In this document: positions 11,947 through 22,126 of the stretch, one piece after another | How the letters are laid out: every line of letters begins with the position of its first letter | Position numbering within the stretch: position 1 is the first letter of the stretch | NCBI GenBank assembly: GCA_037367355.1 | Contig: CM074699.1 | Span: forward strand, 372,001 to 436,000 | Origin: Neoscytalidium dimidiatum | Lineage: Eukaryota; Ascomycota; Dothideomycetes; Botryosphaeriales; Botryosphaeriaceae | Direction of reading: 5' to 3' | DNA: 64,000 nt | The notes under the pieces: model-generated | Database searches by the model: none | Seen by the model: the letters and a program-made list of their open reading frames with translations, nothing else | What the model was told of the DNA's origin: nothing | Position numbers and translations under genes: made by a program

Positions 11947-12558
11947 ATGTTTTTTACCTCTATTTTCGTCTACCTCCTACTGTCTTCCCCTATTGTGAAG
12001 GCTCAGATAGAGGACCCTCCACCGCTTGGTACACCACGGCGAAAACTTTCTTGGCCTGCGCAGTCATGTCCAAACCCACCGACATCACTTGTCAGCCGCG
12101 ACACCTCTACACCTGACGATGACCCCGGAAATTGGGCTGTGAATAATTTGGAAGCGCGGCAGATGCGTCGCAGGCCCCCTTCGTTTTGCAAAGTTGAACA
12201 GGCCCCTCAGAATGGAGTCGAATGTGCCAGGGCCGACATTGAGATTGGCGCAGGAACTTATGGAATTGTAACGCCTCGAGGGCGCTCGATCGATGTGCGG
12301 ATGGATGCACTTCGATATGCCCCTGGCAATCCAGACAGGAGAGTCTACACCCATGTTCGGAATAACGCGCAAGTTCCCTGTATCTTCGAGTTCTCGACGC
12401 CCGTCATCGTGGGGGGCACCCAACGTGGTCCTGGCCAGCAACATCTCGAGCCTGGCGAGGAATGTGAGATTCCCGGTCTCGTCGTCCCCACCTCAAGCAC
12501 AAATCCCAACAACAGAATCATCGGTGTCGTGGTCAGGCTTCTGGGCTACGGAGGATAG
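11947..12558 (+). CDS. Small secreted protein, unknown family
   Basis: Single exon, 203 residues. I chose the ATG at 11947 because it begins a clean signal peptide (MFFTSIFVYLLLSSPIVKAQ, cleavage likely after KA). The upstream in-frame open sequence lies in the leader. The mature protein is Pro/Arg-rich at first, with RR/RRR sites that a Kex2-type protease could cut. It then has a more ordered C-terminal half with five cysteines in total, ending in a glycine- and valine-rich strand-like segment. I do not recognise the family. Its size, secretion signal, lack of introns and position in an AT-rich gene-poor island next to a decayed gene are typical of effector-like secreted proteins, but this is only context. 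Confidence 0.6.
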   Translation: MFFTSIFVYLLLSSPIVKAQIEDPPPLGTPRRKLSWPAQSCPNPPTSLVSRDTSTPDDDPGNWAVNNLEARQMRRRPPSFCKVEQAPQNGVECARADIEIGAGTYGIVTPRGRSIDVRMDALRYAPGNPDRRVYTHVRNNAQVPCIFEFSTPVIVGGTQRGPGQQHLEPGEECEIPGLVVPTSSTNPNNRIIGVVVRLLGYGG

Positions 12559-12957
12559 ATCTGTTGACGAGCACTATCGCCAACTATCAATGCAAAAGGT
12601 GTGCCGTTGATTTCATTTACCTTCACGGTCGTTACTGAGGCAAGCCTTGCTGAAGGGCACTTTATTTCTTATTTACTGTCTTTACCGCCTATTCTCTCTA
12701 CTTGTCTGTATAACACATGGGCTACACTCATTATTGTCCCTATATAGCCTCTGTACTTGACCATATTTACACTCATTATTAAACTTCTACATTCAAGGTG
12801 CCAGCGAATCCAAACAGACTGACGGAACCAAGACCGCGATGTGGAAAATAGCTTAAAGTTGTTCACACTCAATCATCACACTTCTAGACTAACAATTTTG
12901 CTGTGCGATGGCAGAAAGAGATCAACGATCCAGTGTCTCGCAATCAGTCCAGAAGTT

Positions 12958-14712
12958 TCAGGTGTCTGGGGCCGGTGATACTTTATACTGTTTGGGACTT
13001 AGCGTTGACTGTTGCGCTCTGACTTTTCTCTTTATCCTATTCTTCTTCTTCTTTGCAGGTGATTCTGTGTCGTTATGTCCTTGATCAAGGCGTCCGCTTG
13101 GGCATGCGTTAACTTCCGTGGTTTCTGCTACATGCTGCTCGCTTGGTGAGTCAGATTGGATTATGATTCCCTGTTTCAGTGGATTATCTGCCCGTTCTCC
13201 ACTCGGGATGAGACGTCTTTCAGAGTCGTCCCGCACCTTGTACTCTCCTTTAAGCTTCCCTGTCCATCGTTTGGCACCCACTCTACACCATATTTTATGC
13301 GTTCCTGTACTGTATCAATTGTCTCGTCAAATGTCCAATGCTCTGGTTTTATGGCTTGAAGGAAATCGAATACATCGGGATCGAAGTGCAGTTCCTTGAT
13401 GTCATATTCCTTTTTGCACCGTGCGTTTCTGTTTCTGTTGGATCAATGACTGTTGCTGCTGAGGCTCTGGTAGGCATGATAACCTCCGTCAGTGTCGTGG
13501 CTACGCTTGACAAGGTCATTGAAAGGATGCCATTCATCGGATGAATTGGGCTTCGCTTGGTTCACGGCTGCCTCAAAGAAATTCTGCCAGTGCTTCGTTG
13601 CGCTCACCACCTCCTTCGTACCATCAAACCGGTGACTCTGATCTGAAAGTGCTTCGAGGAGTCCACGGAAGGAGAGGCAGGAAATCGCTTTCTGGTAGCT
13701 GCTGAGCTCTTCCCCCAGCCGCTCCACCTCTGCTCGCTTCTCGTCGAACTAGGTCTGCAATTTCCAAGAAGTGGTGTGTCTCAAAGCCGCCAAGTTGTAG
13801 CTGCGGAGTGCGGAGATGCCGTGAATCGCGTCGTTACCCGCATCAGGACGTCCTAAGAACCGGCGAAATGCTCCAACTCTCCTGGCCCAAACGTTTTCAA
13901 TTCTCACTCTCTTCTACTGCCTCCAAGCATCTGGAGTACTTGTTTCTCCACTCATGTATCGAGTGTACATCCTTCAATTGGCGGACTATTCACCGGTTGA
14001 GCTTCTGCAAAAATTCTTGCGTATGACTGGCGCTGGAGGGAGTCTTTCCGGAGTCGCTCGACCGCCGGGTTCTTCCACATTTCTCAACCTTCAGATGGAA
14101 CCTGTTCCGTAATAGGGTGAAGAAGTAGAAATTGACGAGATCCGCCAGCTGTGTTGTCATGCGACGTGGGACTCTTTCGTACGCGGCTCTTGAGGTCTCT
14201 TCAATGAACAGACCATCAGAAACACTCTCTCGTCCATCTTTGGTGAATTATTTAGCCCGGGGTATTTCTTTCTTGCGGTGAATGATCAAATGTTTCCACG
14301 GTATCTCCCGCGTCATCTGCTTCAAGAGATTCCTCGTGAATCTTACATCCCGAGCTGACTCTCTGAAGCGCCAGTCATCGGGAGTTGAACCAGTAAATTC
14401 TTCAAGAAACTCGTCAAAATCATCATCAGGCTGTTCGCTATCCGAGACATCTCTCTGGGCTGCGTAAGGGATCATACTCATGTTCTGTTGTTCCGTCATC
14501 CTGAAAGTACATCCGTATCAGCGTTTGATATCTTCACGAAAGAGCGTAGGTAGATGATATTTAAAAGCCAGATGGTGGAGGTGTAGTTGACCCCACGGTG
14601 CGGCGAGGCTGAAGTGGAGACAAGGCTCTGGGGGGATACCTTGCTTGGTAAGCTGAAGGATTCCAATGAGCCCCGGGCCACAATATGCAAGAAAGACCCA
14701 CTTCGGCGGCAC
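12958..14712 (-). pseudogene. Decayed gene of unrecognised family with in-frame stops
   Basis: Reading the minus strand from 14712 downwards gives long protein-like text in one frame broken by stops: TGA near 14520, TAA near 14251, TGA near 13992 and TGA near 13893. It then shifts frame, continues through 13840-13443 with one TAG near 13750, and ends in a basic tail at 12958. The conserved-looking text includes an acidic DDDFDEFLEEF segment, a block around LADLVNFYFFTLLRNRF, and a block around SCLSFRGLLEALSDQ. Most stops are of the kind made by C-to-T change of CGA, CAA or CAG codons, which suggests repeat-induced point mutation or simple decay. I cannot name the parent family. Confidence 0.6.
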
Positions 14713-15386
14713 ATCATTAGTCTGCTAATCTGATATGCTATTTTGTCCTTGAAACGTTACTTCTCTAATTTTAATGAGAACAGATTTTATATCGAAGAAA
14801 ATCACCTGCATCCATGTGAGAGGAGCTTCATAAAGTCTTTCTTCCTTCCGCCAGACTTGTTTCTCTGTGCATATTCAATGCTCTTTGACAGTCACTTCCT
14901 TAGCAGCTGAGGTATATTCAGTTTGTTGAAGTTTCAACACGCGTATTAATGCTTCCCCGTTCTCGCACATGGGTGATGCCACAGGTAAAGCTATCAAAAT
15001 GCTGCATTTAGTTCATTCTGATGGATTCTGGGTGCATGAACTCTGGAATGTTCGTGTTAGTTGCGAATTAAGGTGCTGTTGCATGTTGAAAACGGCACAG
15101 GGAAGACGATACGTAAAGACGAACAATTGGCATCATAGGATCAAACACATATATCACATCACTATAAATCATCGGTGCATCGTGTTTAGAGTTTGCATTA
15201 CTTGGGTATGCAAGCAAGGGAGGTGCTTCTTCTCTCCCCATAATTCATGTAACTAATCGCCATCGCCATCGTCTTTGGAATATTTGAGCAAACCTGAAGA
15301 ATAGCCTCCAGTATGATTAGCAGAGAAGAATGCCGGAGTTTCAGCCGGGGCTATGACGGGCTTCTATTCAGACATAAGAGTGGCGC
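14713..15386. other. Intergenic, AT-rich, no gene seen
   Basis: End of the AT-rich island. Short frames only; nothing with coding character on either strand. Confidence 0.6.
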
Positions 15387-16334
15387 TTACTGGGCCCATC
15401 CATCGCCCGGCTTGCCGTGACGGGTGCCCATCCACTTCTCGTTGTCTACGGCCTCGCCACAAGAAGGACAGTGCGTCTTTGCATTATCAGCTAGCTCATC
15501 CCAGAGGAGAGTCGCGTGCAACACCATGCTCACGTAGGCGCGGCAAACCGGGCACTTGTAGTGCTCGCGTGAATCGCACTGGGCCTCGAGCACATTCTTC
15601 TTGCTGACCAGCGACCTGATGACGGTGAGGTAGAATCCGTCAGGGTTCTCAGTGTTCTGGATGAAGTCGGTGTCCTGGATGACCTTGTCGAGATCCTTGG
15701 AGATCATCCTGACCATGAGCATGCGCAGTGGAACATCCGACTCCGGGGTCTTCTCAAAGGCGGCGCTGACGATGAGGCCAAGAACCTCCATCGAGACGTC
15801 CCAGCTGGGATTGTCGATGATCAATTCAATCTCGTGCGAGGCATACTTCTTCAGGTGGCCGATCTGATACTTGTCGGCGGTAGCGTAGAGCTCGATGTGA
15901 AAGAGCACGCGGTCCTCGAGGCGGCCGCCGAATCCAAAGTCGTCATATCCGTCAGTGTACATGAACTCGAGCATAGCCTTGACCGCGGCGGGGTGATCGT
16001 GGAGTTCGACCATCTTGGTGTGGGCCTCCTAGAGAGAGAAGATTGCACAACGTTTGAGAAGAATTGGGCCGGATTCTCACCTTAAAATTCGACCTTTCCT
16101 CCATCGCGTTGGCAAAGAAGCGACTCTGACCGCAGACGATGATGCGGTGAGCAGCGTAAACCACTTCACCACATTTGATCTTCATGTCACTGAACTGACC
16201 GCTAGTAAAGTACCTAGGTGAGATCCAATGGTAAGCTTGTGTTGGTGGAGCATCGAGCTGAACTCAACTCACTTGGGGAGGCTCTTGTAGAGCGTAGGGT
16301 TGGTTTCCGGGCCAAAGAGCTCGTGGGGCGGCAT
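15387..16334 (-). CDS. BTB/POZ-domain protein with C-terminal Cys4 motif
   Basis: Minus-strand exons 16334..16273, 16213..16081 and 16028..15387, all junctions in phase, 278 residues. The BTB fold begins at SDMKIKCGEVVYAAHRIIVC (about residues 28-47), followed by SRFFANAMEE and a KAMLEFMYTDGYDD segment, the standard fungal BTB pattern for dimerisation or Cullin-3/partner binding. A helical region follows. The tail has two CxxC pairs (CPVC and CPSC) about 30 residues apart, likely one zinc site. It is divergently transcribed from a paralogue at 16720, with 385 nt between the starts. There is no kelch or other C-terminal domain. Function is unknown; it could be a ubiquitin-ligase adaptor. Confidence 0.85.
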
Positions 16335-16719
16335 CTTGTGGAGAGTGTGCGTTGGAAACTTGTAGGACGAGTGGTGTGTGGGACGTGTTTTCGAGGAGGA
16401 AGAAAGAGGACGACCGGGGGGGTTTAATAAGGCGGACGAACCACGCTAGCCGAAAAATGACACGTGAACCTGCAGGTTGGCTGAAAAGGCAGGCGCTGGA
16501 ATATCTGAAGCTACTGCAGTCTCTGGGGTGACGGCAGCTCAAATGCTATTCGCCGCCAAACGCTTACCCTTTTAGGCCTGCCGGTAGTTCACCGATTTTT
16601 TCCACACTCGCTTGCCTCTGTCTCGGCAGCTTGAAAGTGACGCCTGTAAAGCCTTTCCGGATCCGCCATCTCACTCTCTCTTGCTCTGTTTCTGCCTTGC
16701 CACCCTCACCCAATCAGCA
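16335..16719. promoter_or_regulatory. Shared divergent promoter of the two BTB genes
   Basis: A region of 385 nt lies between head-to-head starts. It contains CACGTG-type sequence (about 16460-16466) and a pyrimidine-rich tract before the right-hand gene. Co-regulation of the pair is likely but not shown. Confidence 0.45.
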
Positions 16720-17648
16720 ATGGCTTGCCCAATCGCAGGCCACTGTAGCAGCGACTGGCATTTGCCGGCCGTCAGTCAAGGTCTACAACGGTGAGGCACT
16801 GCCATTTACTTCCAATTATTCCTTCATGTCCAACTAACAGTCCTGGAAGCGACTACGAAACCGGCGATTACAGCGACCTCCAGGTCATCGACCGAGCTGG
16901 CAAAGTCTACAACGTCCACAAGGTGGTGCTATGTCACCAAAGCAAGTGGTTCGAGAATGCCGTGAAGGAGGTACGGACACAGAAGATGGCAATAACACCC
17001 GGATTTTGTCACTGACATTGCTTACAGGAGGGCCACGATAAAGCCATTCGCCTTGTCGAAGAGGATCCTCTCATTGTGAAGGCAATGATTGACTTCTTCT
17101 ACAAGTGGGATTACGGATCCGACCGAAAGACTGCCGAGGAGTATATGCTTCTTCAGATCGACATGGTCGTCGTTGCAGACAAGTACATGATCCACACCGC
17201 CGACAACCTCCTCATTACCTTTGAATTCTTCCAGATCAAGTGCATCATGGAAGAGGGATGGGATCGGGTCAAGAAGGCAGTTCCGCGCATACTCAGGGCT
17301 GTCTACGAGAAGACCAAGGACTCCGACTCTCCTATGCGCAGGCTCTTCGTAAGATGGGTGTCGGAGAATGCTTCCGAGCTCCTGATAGAACCGGACTTCC
17401 AGGACCTGCTCATCAGTCACGCCGCCTTCCGATCGGAGTTCTTCACGAGCGTCGCTGCCAAGCTTGAATTCTTCGCTCAGATCGAAAGCCTTCACGAGGA
17501 CCGCAGTGTCCATTCATGGACGTGCCTTGCTTGCAACAAAGCCTTCATCGGATCGCTTGAGGAGCGCAATAGCCACAAGAAGTGTGATGAGTGTGGGTTT
17601 GACTGTTCCAGTGGTTCAGAGACAGATTCTGTAGGTGGTACGGCCTGA
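16720..17648 (+). CDS. BTB/POZ-domain protein, paralogue of the divergent neighbour
   Basis: Exons 16720..16790, 16841..16970 and 17028..17648, phases closing exactly, 273 residues. The BTB core reads SDLQVIDRAGKVYNVHKVVLCHQSKWFENAVKE and then KAMIDFFYKWDYG, parallel to the neighbour's core. The intron after the KE/FK helix lies at the equivalent position, supporting duplication. The C-terminus again carries two CxxC pairs (CLAC and CDEC), 19 residues apart, so a zinc-binding end is a shared trait. The start at 16720 was chosen because it is the only ATG giving an in-frame short first exon with a good donor. The first 23 residues are poorly conserved and this exon is the least certain part. 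Confidence 0.8.
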
Positions 17649-18145
17649 GGACGGTGCGTTTGAGAACAGTGCGCCCCAAGGCAATGCGGCTGCGGATAAT
17701 GCGGAATGAGCAGGTGGTCTTTTCACCGTAGAGCTTTGCCGCTCGCGGATGGCGTACTCTAGCATTGGTATAGATATATCAAGCGAGTGTATGAAACTGC
17801 TCTCAACTTACAATAGTATCGTAGGCCTCTAAAACCTTTCTCCATATGAGTTTTCTATCGCAAGTGACAAATTCATGATTCGAGGATAACCTACGCTTTA
17901 GCCAAAGCATAAAAAATCTTCATCAAAAATTCGCTACCGAGATTTTGTAATGCAGCTCTACATCAGTCTATTAAACTCCGTGAACCCGCTGCTCAGCACT
18001 CTGGATCCGCATCATCACGAGCAACCAAGCCGGACCTCTACTTGACCCGCTGATACAGAGCCGCACGCACTCCCTCATCCCAGCCCTTAATTTTATTGAA
18101 AAAAAAGTAAAAAAAAATAAACCTCCCCACTCGGCCTCCACACAC
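17649..18145. other. Convergent intergenic region
   Basis: 3' flanks of the BTB gene and the P450 gene. AT-rich with an A-tract near 18100-18120; nothing else seen. Confidence 0.6.
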
Positions 18146-19828
18146 TCACGCCTCCGCCTTCCCCCCGCCCTCCTCCTCCTCCTCCCCAAACGGCTCGAAC
18201 TTCCCCAGCACGCCCATCGCCTCCCTCGCCTCCCTCCTCACCACCTCCTCCCTCTCCTTACTCCTCGGCCTGATCACGCACTCGAACGGCTTCGGCCGGA
18301 TGTTGAACCCGTCCGTGTACGCCAGCGTGTCGTACGCCCGCCCCTCCACGGGCAGCACGTCGAAGGCCCACAGCAGCTTCGCCAGCACGACGAACGCGCT
18401 GTTCTCGGCCAGGCCCTGGCCCGGGCAGATGCGCCGGCCCCAGCCGAAGCTCGAGTGGCCGGTCCGGCTCGGGTGCCGGCTCGGGCCCCGCAGCGCCGGC
18501 GGCCGCATCGCCTCGTCGTCGTGGAAGCGCAGCGGCTCGAACGCGTGCGGGTCCGGGTAGAAGGCCGCGTTCAGGTTGATCGCCCACGAGTTGCCGAGCA
18601 CGGTCGTGCCCTTGGGGATGAACCAGCCTTCGTACGCGTCGTCCGCGGTCGACGCGTGCGGCGTGCCGCCCAGCACCGCGACGGGCCGCCAGCGCAGGAC
18701 CTCCTTGACGAGGGCGCGCAGGTAGGGCAGGCCGGGCTCGTCGGCGAAGGTCGGCGAGCGGGCGGGCCCGACGACGCGGTCGAGCTCCGCGTGCGCGGCG
18801 GCGAGGGTGTGCGGGTGCGTGACGAGCGCCAGCAGCGCGGTGCAGAGCGTGCTCGCGGTGGTGTCGGAGCCGGCGCCGAAGAGGGAGGCGGGGATGAAGG
18901 CGAAGTCGCGGTCGGTGAGGTGGACGCCCTCTGTGTCCGCTTTGCCGCTCTCGCGGAGTTCGAGCAGCATCTTGCAGAGAGAATCGGGCACACGGTCCGG
19001 CTCGCCGGCTGCACGCGCGCGCGCGATGTCGCCCCGCACGACGTCGACGAGGGCCATGTTGGCGGCGGCCTCGGCGCGGCCGTGGCGCTGGATGTCGGCT
19101 TTCCAGGGGGCGAGGCGGGCGGGGACGTGCTTGAGGAAGGGGAAGGTCTCGACCATGTACTTGCCGGGCACGTTGAGGCTGGCGCTGTACTGCATGAAGG
19201 CGAAGCGCTGGCGGATGACGGCGGCGTGCAGGCTGTCGATGCGGTGGCCGTAGGCGACGCTGAAGACGACGCTCGCCGTGAAGCGCTCGATCAGCTTCTC
19301 GAAGTTGGCCGGCGCGTCCAGCAGCTGCGCGCAGAGGCGCGAGGCCTCGGCTTCTTGGAGCGGCTTGTACAGGCGCAGGGCGCGCGGATGCAGGGCTTGG
19401 TGCAGGAGCTTGCGGCGTGCGGACCACGGTTTGCCGTAGGGTTGGACCAGGATGCTGCTGTTGGCCCAGAGCAGCTCGCCCATGGCGACCATGCGCGGGC
19501 GCGAGGAGTACTTGTTGCTGCGCTTTTCGAGCAGGTCGGCGGCGATGATTGGGTCAGAGATGATGATTGTCGGACGTCGGCCGATCCAGAGGGTGTATAT
19601 GGGCCCGTAGCGCTGCGCCCAGGCGGCGAATTGGTGCCATGGTTGGGTTTTTGGGAGCTGGTGCTTGTTGCCTATGAAGGGGAGCGGGCGGGGGCCTGGG
19701 GGCATGCGCTTCCAGAGAGTGATGTCGTAGAGGAGGGTGAAGATCGGAGAGAGGATAAGGAGCAGCAGGAGGGACGGCCATAGGTAGGAAGTTGTGAGGA
19801 CTGCGGGGATGAGGGTGTTGAACGCCAT
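18146..19828 (-). CDS. Cytochrome P450 monooxygenase
   Basis: Intronless, 560 residues. An N-terminal membrane anchor (about residues 15-35) precedes the proline hinge PPGPRPLPFIGN. The I-helix oxygen-binding motif AGSDTT, the K-helix ExxR (EVLR) with the following RWRPV, and the haem loop FGWGRRICPG with ligand Cys468 are all intact. The pattern, including GGTPHA, IPKGTTVLGNSWAIN and ICPGQGLAENS, is that of fungal class-II (CYP2-like clan) enzymes acting on secondary metabolites or xenobiotics. An unusual acidic Glu/Gly tail extends past the normal end. It is divergent from a FAD monooxygenase 953 nt away and near an MFS pump, which suggests joint action on one substrate. The substrate cannot be told from sequence. 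Confidence 0.92.
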   Translation of the reverse strand: MAFNTLIPAVLTTSYLWPSLLLLLILSPIFTLLYDITLWKRMPPGPRPLPFIGNKHQLPKTQPWHQFAAWAQRYGPIYTLWIGRRPTIIISDPIIAADLLEKRSNKYSSRPRMVAMGELLWANSSILVQPYGKPWSARRKLLHQALHPRALRLYKPLQEAEASRLCAQLLDAPANFEKLIERFTASVVFSVAYGHRIDSLHAAVIRQRFAFMQYSASLNVPGKYMVETFPFLKHVPARLAPWKADIQRHGRAEAAANMALVDVVRGDIARARAAGEPDRVPDSLCKMLLELRESGKADTEGVHLTDRDFAFIPASLFGAGSDTTASTLCTALLALVTHPHTLAAAHAELDRVVGPARSPTFADEPGLPYLRALVKEVLRWRPVAVLGGTPHASTADDAYEGWFIPKGTTVLGNSWAINLNAAFYPDPHAFEPLRFHDDEAMRPPALRGPSRHPSRTGHSSFGWGRRICPGQGLAENSAFVVLAKLLWAFDVLPVEGRAYDTLAYTDGFNIRPKPFECVIRPRSKEREEVVRREAREAMGVLGKFEPFGEEEEEGGGKAEA

Positions 19829-20781
19829 GACGGCGGAGCGGCGTGCGGAGCGCCTGCAAGGAGAATTCTGTGGATGAAGGAGAGGCGATTGAAGGAAGAG
19901 ATAGGCCTACGGTGGGAAGCAGAAAGACATCGGTATGGAGAATTGAGGTCGCAGGCAGGCTCGGCAGTTAGACCAGCCCCACCGTGGTGCGAGGTACAAG
20001 TCAGGGTGCATATCCGACGTCGCTGTCCGTGCGATGGAGAGAGCGTTTACTCAAAGCAGGCAAGTGGCAGATGCGGCTGCTCGCCGAGACCAGCCACGGC
20101 CGGGCTCTCGCTGGCGTCGGTCTGTTTGTAAGCCGAACCACGGCGGGTGCATTAGTCGTCGCAAGATGCACGAGTGCAGGCGGGCTGTCGTCGTCCGGAT
20201 AAGAAGCAAGCGGTGGGGCAGGGACTGGTGGCTGCATGGCTGGAGCTGGTTGTTGGTGAAGTTATGCTTCCCCGCAACCTTTTCCCCACAGACACTAAGA
20301 CACTCAGACACTCTCTCCTCTCAGCGGTCCGAGCTTCCCCAGCTCCAGCTCCAGCCCTCGGCCTCTCCGACCTCTGCCCCCGGATGGATTCATCCGATGG
20401 CCTAACGTCCCCCCGTCACCGTCAAGTGACGACTTGCCCTTCCTCATTACCATAACGCCACTGGTGCAGCCCTGCAATCCAGGCCACCCTGCATCGGCAC
20501 TTCCGCATCGGCAAGGACCATCCCTCCTGGTCCTGCGTGCCACCAGCTCTCCAACATGCGGGGCTCCACATTTTGTATGAAGTCGGGTCGAGAGGAGAGG
20601 GAAAAAAAGAAAGGTCACGACCCGACTTCTTTTTCCTGCGCTCGCATCATCCCGCGCTGGCTAACTGACTGACTCGCAACCCTCACGACCACCACATCCC
20701 GTCACCTACACCACCCAGCGTTGAAAAGTGGATCTTTATTTCGCACCCGCGCGCCGTTGAACTCGTGCCTCCCCAGTCGCA
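19829..20781. promoter_or_regulatory. Divergent promoter region between P450 and FAD monooxygenase
   Basis: 953 nt separate the two starts. C/T-rich leader sequence precedes the monooxygenase (20290-20780). Open frames here are compositional. I see no clear palindrome of the Zn2Cys6 type that I could defend. Confidence 0.5.
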
Positions 20782-22126
20782 ATGGCCTCCACCTCCTCAG
20801 GCACCACGAAAGTCATCATCATCGGCGCCGGCTTCGCGGGGCTGACCGCCGCGATCGAATGCGTGCGGCACGGACACGCCGTCACGCTGCTCGAGTCCTT
20901 CGCCGAGCTCAAGCCGCTCGGCGACATCATCTCGTTCGGCCACAACGCCGGCCGCATCTTCAAGCGGTGGCCGGGCGTCGAGGCGCAGCTCGACCCCATC
21001 TGCCACAACTCGGCGCAGCTGGTCTTCAACCGCTTCGACGGCGCCCACCTGATGACGCAGGTGTGGGAGGAGGACGGCCTGGTGCGCGCCGGCGGCAAGA
21101 AGTTCAACGGCCATCGCGGCGAGATCCACCGGATCGTGTGGGAGCACGCGAGGAGCGTGGGCGTGGATATCCGGACGGGGCAGAGGGTGAGCGAGTACTT
21201 CGAGGACGAGCGGGAGGCCGGCGTGGTGTCGAACGGGCAGAGGTACGTCGCCGATGTGGTGCTGGCCGCGGACGGCGTGCGGTCGACGGCGCGGACGATC
21301 GTGTTGGGGTATGAGGATAGGCCTAAGTCGTCGGGCTACGCCATATGGCGGGCCTGGTTCCCGTCGGACGAGTTGGCGAAGAATCCGTTGACGGCGCATC
21401 TGGTGGTCAATGGGGATACGCATACGGGCTGGCTTGGTATGTTTTGACCAGCGCTTTGGCCGTGATTCTCGTTAACCCCGTGACGCAGGCCCGGACATCC
21501 ACTTCCTCGCAGCGTCCATCAAAGACGGCAAGGACTTCAGCTGGGTCTGCACCCACAAGGACGAGGCCGACATCGAGGAGTCGTGGTCCGCGCCGGGGAA
21601 GATCGAAGACGCGATCGAGTGCCTCAAGGACTGGTGTCCCGAGGTCCACGCCATCGTCCGTGCAACGCCTCCGGATCGGCTCGTGGACTGGAAGCTCGTC
21701 TACCGTGACCCTCTACCAACTTGGATATCTCCCAAGCGCCGCATTGCCCTAATCGGCGACGCTGCGCATCCTTTCTTGCCCACTTCAATCCAAGGCGCCA
21801 GTCAGGCTATGGAAGACGGCGTGACTGTTGCCATTTGTCTAGAGCTGGCTGGCAAGGAAAATGCGCAGGAAGCGTTGCTTGCTTATGAGAGGATAAGATA
21901 CGAACGCGTGAGAGCTGCGCAGAAGACTGGCGAATCCACTCGGGATCGGTGGCACAAGGCCGACTTTGATAAGGTGAAGTCCGAGCCGAAGGCCATCAAG
22001 CTTCCGAGAGAAGAGTGGTTGCTCGGCCACGATGCTGAAGCACATGCATATGCAGTATACACCGAGACGGTGGAGCAGATACGGAAGGAGAAGAAAGGAG
22101 TTCCGGAGGTTAGATCATTGATTTAG
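20782..22126 (+). CDS. FAD-dependent monooxygenase, salicylate-hydroxylase-like
   Basis: Exons 20782..21436 and 21489..22126, phase-1 intron, 430 residues. The Rossmann motif GAGFAG (residues 15-20) binds the ADP part of FAD. The DG motif appears as AADGVRSTAR, and the GD motif as ALIGDAAHPFLPTSIQGASQAMEDG, which contacts the flavin ribityl and NAD(P)H. These three in order define group-A flavin hydroxylases (salicylate hydroxylase/6-hydroxynicotinate monooxygenase type), which hydroxylate aromatic rings using NAD(P)H and oxygen. Full length for the family. Its partner genes are the divergent P450 and the MFS transporter downstream on the same strand. Whether it degrades a phenolic compound or tailors a secondary metabolite is open. 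Confidence 0.9.

Noticed and set aside
18258..19783. Long open frames opposite and within the P450 gene (about 390-440 residues)
   Set aside because: They are shadows of a GC-rich coding sequence; they are Arg/Ala/Gly-rich and lack any domain, whereas the P450 frame has every expected motif.
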